A stretch of DNA of 64,000 nucleotides from assembly GCA_016235555.1 (NCBI GenBank), contig JACRKC010000080.1, positions 1 to 64,000 on the forward strand. The letters run 5' to 3'. The DNA is from Verrucomicrobiota bacterium. GTDB lineage: Bacteria; Verrucomicrobiota; Verrucomicrobiia; Opitutales; Opitutaceae. Made by a program: the position numbers and the translations under genes. Under the pieces are notes generated by a model. The model saw only the letters and a list, made by a program, of their open reading frames with translations, ran no database searches and was not told the DNA's origin. Positions 16,501-25,700 of the stretch are shown here, one piece after another (within the stretch, counting starts at the first letter, position 1; each line of letters opens with the position of its first letter).

Positions 16501-17033
16501 CGCGCGGCGGTGGAGAGGTTGTGCTCGTCGCAGTAGCGCGTGATGGGGATGCCGCGGACCAGCTCCATCACGAAATACGGCCGTCCGCTCTCGGTCGCGC
16601 CGCCGTCGTGCACCTTCGCGATGTTCGGGTGGTCCATCAGCGCGAGGGCCTGGCGCTCGGCTTCGAAGCGGGCGATGACCTCCTTCGTGTCCATGCCGAG
16701 CTTGATCACCTTGAGCGCGACGCGGCGCTTCACCGGCTCGCTTTGCTCGGCGAGCCACACGACGCCGCAGCCACCCTCGCCGATTTTTTCGCGCAGCGTG
16801 TAGCGATCGATCACGTCGCGGGGCTTTTCCTCGATGAACGCAGCGACCGCGGCTGCACCGCGCGTGGCGAGGGGTTGTTTGAGGAAGCTGTTGGCCTCGT
16901 CGTGGGCGCAGAGCAACGCCTCGACGCGAGCGCGGAGTGCGGCATCGCTAGAACAGGCGTGATCGAGGTGGGCGGACCGTGCTTGCGGCGCGAGCGCAAG
17001 CGCGGCCTCGAAGATCTCCTCTTCACGCGTCAT
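13575..17033 (-). CDS. Membrane Ser/Thr protein kinase with WD40 beta-propeller
   Basis: This 1152-residue kinase is organised as helical N-terminus (1-75), PknB-type kinase (about 78-390), single membrane helix (VAFASAAAIVATLLLGVAA, near 450) and extracytoplasmic WD40 repeats (about 560-1150; for example LRFSPDGNLLVSGSTDQTIR and GHERPIYSVAL). Catalytic residues are complete: IGEGGCGVVW, Lys108 in VALKVIKLG, HRDIKPSN, DFGIAK and GTPAYMSPEQA. The ATG at 17033 (MTREEEIFEAAL) matches the paralog's N-terminus; the frame upstream of it is open but uncoded-looking. A REP pair (16011-16076) is read in frame in the C-lobe linker. The stop overlaps the next kinase's possible GTG start, so the two kinases are probably translated together from the ECF-sigma operon. 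Confidence 0.92.
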   Translation of the reverse strand: MTREEEIFEAALALAPQARSAHLDHACSSDAALRARVEALLCAHDEANSFLKQPLATRGAAAVAAFIEEKPRDVIDRYTLREKIGEGGCGVVWLAEQSEPVKRRVALKVIKLGMDTKEVIARFEAERQALALMDHPNIAKVHDGGATESGRPYFVMELVRGIPITRYCDEHNLSTAARLDLFIDVCHAIQHAHQKGIIHRDIKPSNILVTLHDDVAVPKVIDFGIAKATQGRLTDNTVYTAFAQFIGTPAYMSPEQAEFNALDVDTRSDIYSLGVLLYELLTGQPLFDPKTLASSGLDEIRRIIREVEPPRPSTRVRTLNVAEASRLSASKESAAGRRSHDSDLAGDLDWIVMKALEKNRTRRYESASAFAADIQRHLAHEPILARPPSAAYTVQKLVRRHRVAFASAAAIVATLLLGVAASAWQAVRATRAEREQSRLRTVESAQRQRAEAAERAALRRGYAADMNLAQQALAIDNLGRARELLDRHRPKSGEADLRGWEWRYLWQQCQSDAAFVLCQKPDVVGSLSISGDGDWLSMAVGDGSGNVLGFDGSNFSLWNLRTRTEIPAPVEGKLRRAVFSPRAPVLAIVPVRQGRLILWNVATRQQIGEWRLPGIFRECFFSGDGATLLIVTGEQATAQWIRWRVADGQQLEGPTPTSDLNNQRAVAVTPDLSHAAVLQQDGLQSRLSFVDLERGTTRWAESIGVVGVAPCAISPDGGVVVTVGGDSKADLWLWDGATGERIGELRGHHAGIFALRFSPDGNLLVSGSTDQTIRLWDMRTRQIARTLRGHERPIYSVALAPGGLTLFSGARDGTVFAWDLTGTRAATARTTLPEQIQKWRFAEEGQSVIAISDTGEITRRRGRDFGTTEVLLSLGATWQRENGPRRLGNNALPAVMALDAPRIAVTTPNGQVEVWDWERRALWRTLATGAPVAIPKVFLDHGTRLLLIVQISDRRASIQEWDLERNAAGRSWPLENVGWLEIAGAGSVALSTNEKEFLLSNPSGSLARLELDSGRLTETQVDVQRLSDLEHSSDGSLLAMASMNNYAQIRDARSHQLLAKLDGYASNVGAVAFSRDNRRLATAGQGREGMRLWDVGNWEPLLALPVTEFLYQAAFSPDGNSLGGVSSPGTLHLWRAPSWAEIEAAEKKGRAQ
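16011..16076. repeat. REP pair inside the WD40-kinase coding sequence
   Basis: Arms 16011-16036 and 16051-16076 are inverted copies of the GTCGTGGCTGAGGCG family, with foot GTGG and hairpin CTGxGGCG/CGCCxCAG. Where the left arm has a C-G pair the right has A-T, so the stem is kept. On the kinase strand it is read as VAEASRLSASKESAAGRRSH, a frame that avoids the TGA inside GTGGCTGAGG. Confidence 0.75.
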
Positions 17034-17101
17034 GGGGGTAGTGGGGCTGGAACTGGCGGGAGTCTGCGGGGCGCGGCGGCGGGCCGCAAGCCGCGGTCGC
17101 G

Positions 17102-17500
17102 CTATTTCTTGGCGACGGCACCCTTGGCGGACTTTGCTTCCTGCTGGGCGACGAAGGCGCGGACGGTTTTGCCGTCGCAGAGCTTGATCGTCTTCACGCG
17201 GTTGTCGGCGAAGATGACGAGGGCGGCGTCGAACTGGTCGGCGCGCGGGGCGTCCTTGGCCTTGAAGTTCCAATACGCCCAGATGTTCGGCGCGAGCTGC
17301 GCGTGCGGGGCGCCGAGGATGGTGTGGACCTCCTGCGGGGTCATGCCGCGCGCGAGGCGGGCGGGGGCGAGCTGGCGGGCGAGAAATTCGAGGTCGGCGA
17401 GTTCGCGGTCGGTGAAGTCGGACGGGGAAGAAGCCGTGTCGGCGGCGAGGGCGAGCGAGGTGGTGGCGAGGGTGAGGGCGGTCAGGAGGATGTTTTTCAT
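17102..17500 (-). CDS. Small secreted SmpA/BamE-like protein
   Basis: This 132-residue exported protein has a signal peptide ending ALA before ADTASSPSD. Its core, ARGMTPQEVHTILGAPHAQL then NIWAYWNFKAKD, has the 'GMT..EV...LG.P' helix-turn followed by an aromatic strand, as in SmpA/OmlA (BamE) and related domains. The C-terminus is Lys/Ala-rich. There is no lipobox Cys, so it is unlikely to be a canonical BamE lipoprotein. It lies between the ECF sigma gene and the WD40 kinase on the same strand. It may be a periplasmic ligand of the kinase sensor domain; that is inference from position. Confidence 0.65.
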   Translation of the reverse strand: MKNILLTALTLATTSLALAADTASSPSDFTDRELADLEFLARQLAPARLARGMTPQEVHTILGAPHAQLAPNIWAYWNFKAKDAPRADQFDAALVIFADNRVKTIKLCDGKTVRAFVAQQEAKSAKGAVAKK

Positions 17501-17557
17501 GGGGTGGATTTGGTTTCATCCACCAGCGCGGAATTCGCCGGGCAAAGGGGACATGAA

Positions 17558-17578
17558 AACGCGAAAATTTTTCGCGTT
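17558..17578. promoter_or_regulatory. AT-centred perfect palindrome upstream of the BamE-like gene
   Basis: Two perfect 10-bp arms, AACGCGAAAA and TTTTCGCGTT, are separated by one T, 58 bp upstream of the BamE-like start codon. It stands out in GC-rich surroundings. It could be an operator for a dimeric regulator. On the minus strand it is followed by TTC, so a weak attenuator after the sigma gene is also possible. Confidence 0.4.
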
Positions 17579-17635
17579 GAGGCCGCGACACTTGGGGACG
17601 GGAAGGTCACGGGCTGGAAAGTCCGTGGCGCGGGA

Positions 17636-17662
17636 AGCGCGTTGAGGGCAACGCGCTCCACC
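17636..17662 (-). repeat. Single REP unit of the FecR-gene family
   Basis: Read on the minus strand it is GGTGG followed by the hairpin AGCGCGTT...AACGCGCT. It is one arm of the element found as a pair at 61913-61990. It lies about 20 bp past the stop codon of the ECF sigma gene. Confidence 0.6.
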
Positions 17663-17681
17663 TGCCGAAGGCGGGCAGGCG

Positions 17682-18263
17682 CTACTGGGTGCGCAGGCGC
17701 TTGATGGCGTCGAAGAGCCAGGCGCGGGCGTAGGCCCAGTCGCGCTTGGCGGTGCGCTCGGTGACGCCGTGCAGCGCGGCGATCTCGGCGAGAGTCAGGC
17801 CGACGAAATACCACTGCTTCACGAGCTCGGCCTTGCGCGCGTCGTGCGCGGCGAGGGCGTCGAGCGCGTCGTTGAGGAGGAGCAGCTCGGTGCTCGACAT
17901 CTCGGGCGCGGCGACGTCGAAGCCAGTGGCGTCGGCCGAGATTTTTTCGAGCGCACCGCCGTGGCGCTGCGCCTGCTTGCGGCGCGCGTGGTCGATCAAA
18001 ATGCGGCGCATGGCCTCGGCGGCGGCGGCAAAAAAGTGGGCGCGGCTCTTCCACGACGGCTGCGCGTCGCCGCCGAGGCGGAGCCACGCCTCGTGCACGA
18101 GCGCGGTGGGCTGCAGCGTCTGGCCGGGGGACTCGCGCGCCATCTTCGCGGCGGCGAGTTTGCGCAATTCGCCGTAAACCAGCGGGAGAATTTGATCCGC
18201 GGCGGAGGCGTCGCCGGAATCGGCGCGCTGGAGGAGGAGGGTGAGGTCGCCGGGGGGATGCAC
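17682..18263 (-). CDS. ECF-type RNA polymerase sigma factor (TIGR02999-like)
   Basis: This 193-residue extracytoplasmic-function sigma factor belongs to the group that accompanies Ser/Thr kinases. Region 2 is LVYGELRKLAAAKMARE then QPTALVHEAWLRL, with the group-typical HFFAAAAEAMRRILIDHARR. Region 4 contains the helix-turn-helix TLAEIAALHGVTERTAKRDW. The start is GTG, 6 bp after the DUF885 stop, so the two are co-transcribed. Downstream lie the BamE-like protein and both kinases. Kinase-dependent activation of the sigma factor is known for related ECF groups and is inferred here from gene order. No anti-sigma gene is present in this operon. Confidence 0.9.
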   Translation of the reverse strand: MHPPGDLTLLLQRADSGDASAADQILPLVYGELRKLAAAKMARESPGQTLQPTALVHEAWLRLGGDAQPSWKSRAHFFAAAAEAMRRILIDHARRKQAQRHGGALEKISADATGFDVAAPEMSSTELLLLNDALDALAAHDARKAELVKQWYFVGLTLAEIAALHGVTERTAKRDWAYARAWLFDAIKRLRTQ

Positions 18264-18269
18264 GGGGCG

Positions 18270-20024
18270 TCAGCGGGCGGCCGCGAGGTAGTCGTCGATG
18301 ATGCGCGAGAGGACGTCGAGGGGGATGTTGCCGTTGCGCAGGATGACGTTGTGAAACGCCTTGATGGAGAATTTCGGCCCGAGGATGGACTTTGCCTTGG
18401 CGCGGAGTTCGAGGATTTTCAACTGGCCGACTTTGTAGGAGCAGGCCTGGCCGGGCCAGACGATGTAGCGTTCGACCTCGGAGACGGGCAGCGCGTAGTC
18501 GATGGCTTGCTGGCGAGTCCAGCGTTTCGTGTGCAGACCGGTGTCGACGACGAGGCGGCGGGCGCGGAAGAGTTCGTCGCTGAGCTGGCCAAGGTGGCCC
18601 TGTGGGTCGCCTTCATACCAGCCGTCCTCGACGGCGAGTTTCTCGGCGTAGAGCGCCCAGCCTTCGCCATGCGCGGAGATGAAACCGAAGATGCCGTCCT
18701 GACGGAAACGCGGGAGCGATTTCATCTCCTGTTGCAGCGCGATCTGAAAATGGTGCCCGGGCACGGCTTCGTGGTAGGCCGTGGTGCGCATGGTGAGAAT
18801 GTCGTAGGTGGGGCCGGGGAGCGGCGTCCAGAACACGCCGGGGCGCGAGCCGTCGCGGGCGGGCTCCTCGTAGTGGGCGGAGGCGGTTTCCTCGGTGAAA
18901 GGCGGCTCGCGTTTCACGACGAGGGGCGCGGCGGGGCGGAGGTCGAAGAGGTTGGCGGCGCGTTTCTCGGCTTCGCGCACGTAGGCTTCGTTGCGTGCGA
19001 GGAGGGCGGGACGCGGGTCGGGCGTAGCGGGTGGCTGGATGTCGGCCTGGAGTTTTTCCACGCGGGCTTCGAGTGTGCCGGTGGTGTAGCCCAGCTGGCG
19101 GAGGATCCGGTCCATGTCGGCGCTGATGCGGGCGACTTCCTTCAGGCCGAGCTCGTGCACCTGCTCCGGGGTGAAGTCGGTGGTGGTCATGCGGCGCAGG
19201 TAGAACGCGTAGGCTTTGTCGCCGCCGGGCAGGCGCCAGATGCCGGCGTCGTCGGTGGCGCGCGCCTGCTGCTCGCGGAGCATCGCTTGCACGCGGCGGA
19301 ATGCGGGGATGACGGCGGCGGCGACGGTCTTTTCGGTGGCGGCGACGAAACGCGCGCGATCTGCGACGGACAGGGAGGAGAGTTTGGCGGCGCGCTCGTC
19401 GAGGGAGGCGACGAGAACGTTCTTGCGGGGAGAGTCGGCGAGGAAGCGGTCGAGTTGACCGAGGGCGGCGGTGTAGATGAAGCGCGGCATGACGAAGCCG
19501 CGCGAGGCGGCGTCCCGTGCGCGGGCGATGCCTTCGTCGAGGCGGGCGGCGACCTGATCGAGACGGGCGAGATAATTCTCGATGTCGCGGGGATTGCGCA
19601 CCGGGTGCATCTGGCTGAGGAAGTTGACGAGCTCGACGTGCAGGCCGTTGAACTGGTCGAAGACCCAATCGAAATCGGCATACGCGAATCCTTCGACGAT
19701 GTCGGTGAGGGCCCACGCGAGGAGGTCGGCGGATACGCGCTGCTCGGCGCTGAGCTGCTTGCGGTCGAAGCGGGCGAGGGCGGCGAGGCCTTGTTGCGCG
19801 GCGGCGACGCGGGCGGCGCGGAAAGCGCGGGTGGGAGGGGTGAGCTGGCGGTCGAGTTGATCCTGCTCGGGGCCGGTGAAGTATTGGGCCTTGGTCGAGG
19901 CTTGGGGGTCGGCCCGCATCCAGTCGGCGGCGAAGGTGTCGGCGAAGCGATCGAAGGCGGGGTCGGCGGCGAAGGTGCTCACGATGGTGGTGACGAAGGC
20001 GAGAAGCGGACGAAGGTGGCGCAT
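18270..20024 (-). CDS. Exported DUF885-family metallopeptidase-like protein
   Basis: This 584-residue protein has a signal peptide (LLAFVTTIVSTFAA) followed by ADPAFDRFADTFAADWMRAD, the usual DUF885 opening. The zinc-site-like motif YHEAVPGHHFQ is intact, with FISAHGEGWALYAEKL and the C-terminal PGQACSYKVGQLKI block, all hallmarks of the family. The few characterised members are peptidases; substrate here is unknown. The ATG at 20024 is preferred over a TTG five codons upstream. It is the first gene after the pyrophosphatase terminator and is 6 bp from the sigma gene, an unexpected pairing that makes it part of the sigma-kinase operon. Confidence 0.88.
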   Translation of the reverse strand: MRHLRPLLAFVTTIVSTFAADPAFDRFADTFAADWMRADPQASTKAQYFTGPEQDQLDRQLTPPTRAFRAARVAAAQQGLAALARFDRKQLSAEQRVSADLLAWALTDIVEGFAYADFDWVFDQFNGLHVELVNFLSQMHPVRNPRDIENYLARLDQVAARLDEGIARARDAASRGFVMPRFIYTAALGQLDRFLADSPRKNVLVASLDERAAKLSSLSVADRARFVAATEKTVAAAVIPAFRRVQAMLREQQARATDDAGIWRLPGGDKAYAFYLRRMTTTDFTPEQVHELGLKEVARISADMDRILRQLGYTTGTLEARVEKLQADIQPPATPDPRPALLARNEAYVREAEKRAANLFDLRPAAPLVVKREPPFTEETASAHYEEPARDGSRPGVFWTPLPGPTYDILTMRTTAYHEAVPGHHFQIALQQEMKSLPRFRQDGIFGFISAHGEGWALYAEKLAVEDGWYEGDPQGHLGQLSDELFRARRLVVDTGLHTKRWTRQQAIDYALPVSEVERYIVWPGQACSYKVGQLKILELRAKAKSILGPKFSIKAFHNVILRNGNIPLDVLSRIIDDYLAAAR

Positions 20025-20036
20025 GGGACGGATGGG

Positions 20037-20070
20037 CAAAAAAAAAGAGCGGGCCGGTGAGGGCCCGCTC
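20037..20070 (-). terminator. Rho-independent terminator of the pyrophosphatase gene
   Basis: On the minus strand a 9-bp stem (GAGCGGGCC with GGCCCGCTC; 20062-20070 and 20047-20055) with a 6-nt loop is followed by nine T residues. It separates the pyrophosphatase from the DUF885-sigma-kinase operon. Confidence 0.92.
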
Positions 20071-20097
20071 GGAGAAAGACGCGATCAGGGAAGGGCG

Positions 20098-22581
<2,484 letters not shown>

Positions 22582-22726
22582 AGGCAGGGTTGGAATCAGT
22601 AGGGGTTGGCCCGTGGTTCTGCCGGCCGGTCGCGAAACCCGCGAGTCAATTTTAGCGGCATTCCTTGCAGAAAGGTGGCCCTTATTTGCCCATGCCGCGG
22701 GGCGCCGGAGGCCGGGTTTTGCGGTG

Positions 22727-22760
22727 AAAAAAGAAAGCCCGCGCGGTGCAACCGGCGGGC
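22727..22760 (-). terminator. Probable terminator of the PEP-CTERM gene
   Basis: On the minus strand GCCCGC (22755-22760) pairs with GCGGGC (22737-22742) across a 12-nt loop, followed by TTTCTTTTTTC. It lies about 26 bp past the stop codon. Confidence 0.7.
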
Positions 22761-22785
22761 GGGCCACAGGCGGGGTGCGCGGGCC

Positions 22786-25700
22786 TCAGCGGCGCGCGGC
22801 GGAGCGGCGCCAGCGACGGTAGCCGAGGAACGCGAGGCAGGCGCCAAGGAACAGGGCGCCGTAGGTGGAGGGTTCGGGCGTCGGACGAATTTCGCGGTTG
22901 AAATAATTGCCGCCCTGCGTGGTGACCCACGTGGTGGCGGTGGCCGGGGCGTTGGTGGGCGTGCTGAAGGTGATCTGGTTGAGCGGCGATTGGTTGGTCA
23001 GGTCGAGGATCGAGCCTGTGTTGCCGTTGATCTGGGTGGTGGCATACCAAGCGTCGCTCAGGCTGGTCCAGTTGATGATGGTGACGTTGACGCCGCCGCT
23101 GATGAGAAGGTTGGCGGCGGTGAGCGTGGTGGCGTAGCTGCCGTTGAAGTCGATCGTGGTATCGGCGGTGATGCTGATCGTGCCGAACGTGACGTTGACG
23201 CCGCTGGTATTGCCGAGCTTGAGGGTGCCGCCGTTGAGGATGAGCGTGGAGGACGAGCCGGCGTTGAACGATTGGGCGAAGACGAGTTCGCCGGCGCCGT
23301 TCTTCTTGAAGGTGCCGCCGCCATCGCCGGAGACATCGCTGATCGTGCCGTAGAACACCGTGGAGCCGGACGAGTAGGTGGCCGTCACCTGTGCGCCGCT
23401 CGCGACGGCCAGGACGGCGGACGAGATCGTGGTGTCGAGGGCGGCCGTGTTGAGCGTGCCGGATGTGACCGCGAGAGTGCCTGCGTTGACGTGGGTGACG
23501 CCGATCTGGTTGTCCGTGGAGCCGCCACTGAGGGAGAGCGAAACCGTGCCGGTGCCGTCCTTGGTGAAGACGGAGGAACCGCCGCTGAGGGTGTAGCCCC
23601 CGCCGTTGTTGCCGCTGAGGGCGGTGTTGCCCGAGCCGCCGATATTGAGGGTCGCGTTGGCGCTGCCGCCGGTGATCAAGCCGCCGGTGAGGGCGAGGGA
23701 ATTGCCGGCGACGTCGTTTTGAATGCGCGTGGTGGCGACATTGGTGCCGGTGCCGAGCGAAACCGTGCCGCCGAAGGTGTTGGTGCCGGAAACGTTTCGA
23801 AGCGCACCATTGCCACTGATGCCGGTGCCGCTGAGCGACAGCGATTCGCCACCGACCGTGATGCCGCCGGACAAATGGAGCGCGGCACCGCTCGAGACGG
23901 AGGTGCCGTCGGTCCCGGTGGTCACGCTGCCGAGGGCGTTGTTGTGAGCGGCGACGAGGACGCCCGAGCTGACGGTGGTGGCGCCGGCGTAGCTGTTGTT
24001 GCCGGACAGCGTCAGCGTGCCGGTGCCATCCTTCGTGACCGTGGTGGTCGTCGTCGAACCGGTGCTGATACTGCCGCTGATGGTGACATCGCCGGAGCCA
24101 CCGACGGTGAGCGCCTTGTTGCGGGCGGTGGTGTCGTCCGCTTTGTCGACGGAGACGATGTTGGACAAGATGGTGAGCGTGGTGCCGCTGTCGGCGTTGA
24201 TCCGGGCGTCGTCGTGCAGGTTGATGCGGGCCAGACCGGCTACGCCCCAGGTGTTGTTGCCGGAGACATTCTGCAGGGCTCCTTGGTTGCCGCTGTAGCC
24301 GGTTCCGCTGAGGTGGAGGCGTTCGTCGGAGATCGCGATGCCGCCGCTCAACTGCAGGGTGGCGCCGCTGGCGACAATGGTGCCTTGGGCGGTGGTGGCG
24401 TCGCCGGAGCCGAGGCTGGAGTGGGAGGCCGAGGTGCCGGAGGTGGCCTTCACGATGCCGTTGTTAATCTGGGTCTGGCCGGTGTAGGTGTTGGAGCCGT
24501 TGAGCACCAAGGTGCCGGCGCCTTCCTTGATGAGCGTGCCGTTTTGCACGACGGCGTCGATCTGGAGCGTCGCGCCAGAATTGGTGACGGTGAAGGTGCG
24601 GTTGGCGGTGCCGGAGTCGACGCCGGAGGCTTGATGGAGCGTCATCGAGAGGTTGCCCGTGCCGATGGTGGCGGTGCCGGACGTGGAGCTGACGAGGACG
24701 TTGTTGTTGAGGTAGAGTGTGGCACCGGTGCCGATCTGAACCTGACCGAGTGCGCCGTTATTGGCTGCGCCGGTGAAGGTGAGGGCGTCGATCGTCTGGC
24801 CCTGGCTGTTCAGGTTCAGCGTGCCGTCGGCGTAGATGGTGACGGTCGTCAGGTGACTGAGCGCCTCTTTCGCGTTGGGGCTGCCGCCTTGACCCAGCTG
24901 CACCGTGGCCGTGGAGCTGCCGTTGCCAATCACCAGCGCACCGTTGACGCCGTGGAATGAGTCGGTGGTGGTGTCGTGCGGGGCGGTCGAGCCGTTGCTG
25001 ATCGTATCGACGATCAGCGTGCCGTTTTTCACGTAGGTGGTGCCGGTGTAGGTGTTGGCGTTGGCGACGTATTTGACGACGCCGCCGCTGCTCATGTCGA
25101 TCGTGACGGAGCCGGCGGTCCCGCTTGGCGCCACCGGCCGGTAGTTGATGGTGTTGGCATCAAGATAGGACCAGCCGGCAGTCTGGCCGGAGTAATCTTG
25201 GATCCGGCTGTTGACCACGATGGTGCCGCTGCCGGAGAAGGTGAGGGAGTTGCTGTTGGTGCTGTTGCCGAGCGTGATATAGCTGTTTTCGGTGGGCTGA
25301 CTGTGGCCGGACGGTGCGAAGCCGGGTTTGTTGGGACCGAGGTTGAGGGTGCCGGCGGCGGCACCGATCCGTGCATCCGCTCCGAGGGTGATGCTGTTGT
25401 TCCAGCGATTGGTCCCGCTGCCGGAGGCATTGTAGAGGGCGCCGCTGTTGCTGACGCCGTCGCCAGAAATCGTGAGTGTGCCATTGGCCACCGTGAGCGA
25501 ACTGCCGGCCAAGCCGAGGGCCGCTCCGCTGCTGACGGTGGTGCCGGAGGTGCCCGCGCCAAGGGCGCTGCTGTTCGCGGCGAGCAGCGTGCCGCCGCTG
25601 ACGTTGACCGCCCCGGTATAGCCGGTGCTGCTGCCGGAAAGGGTCAACACGCCTGCGCCAGTCTTGGTGAGCGTGCCGGAGCTGCCGAGCACACCGGCGT

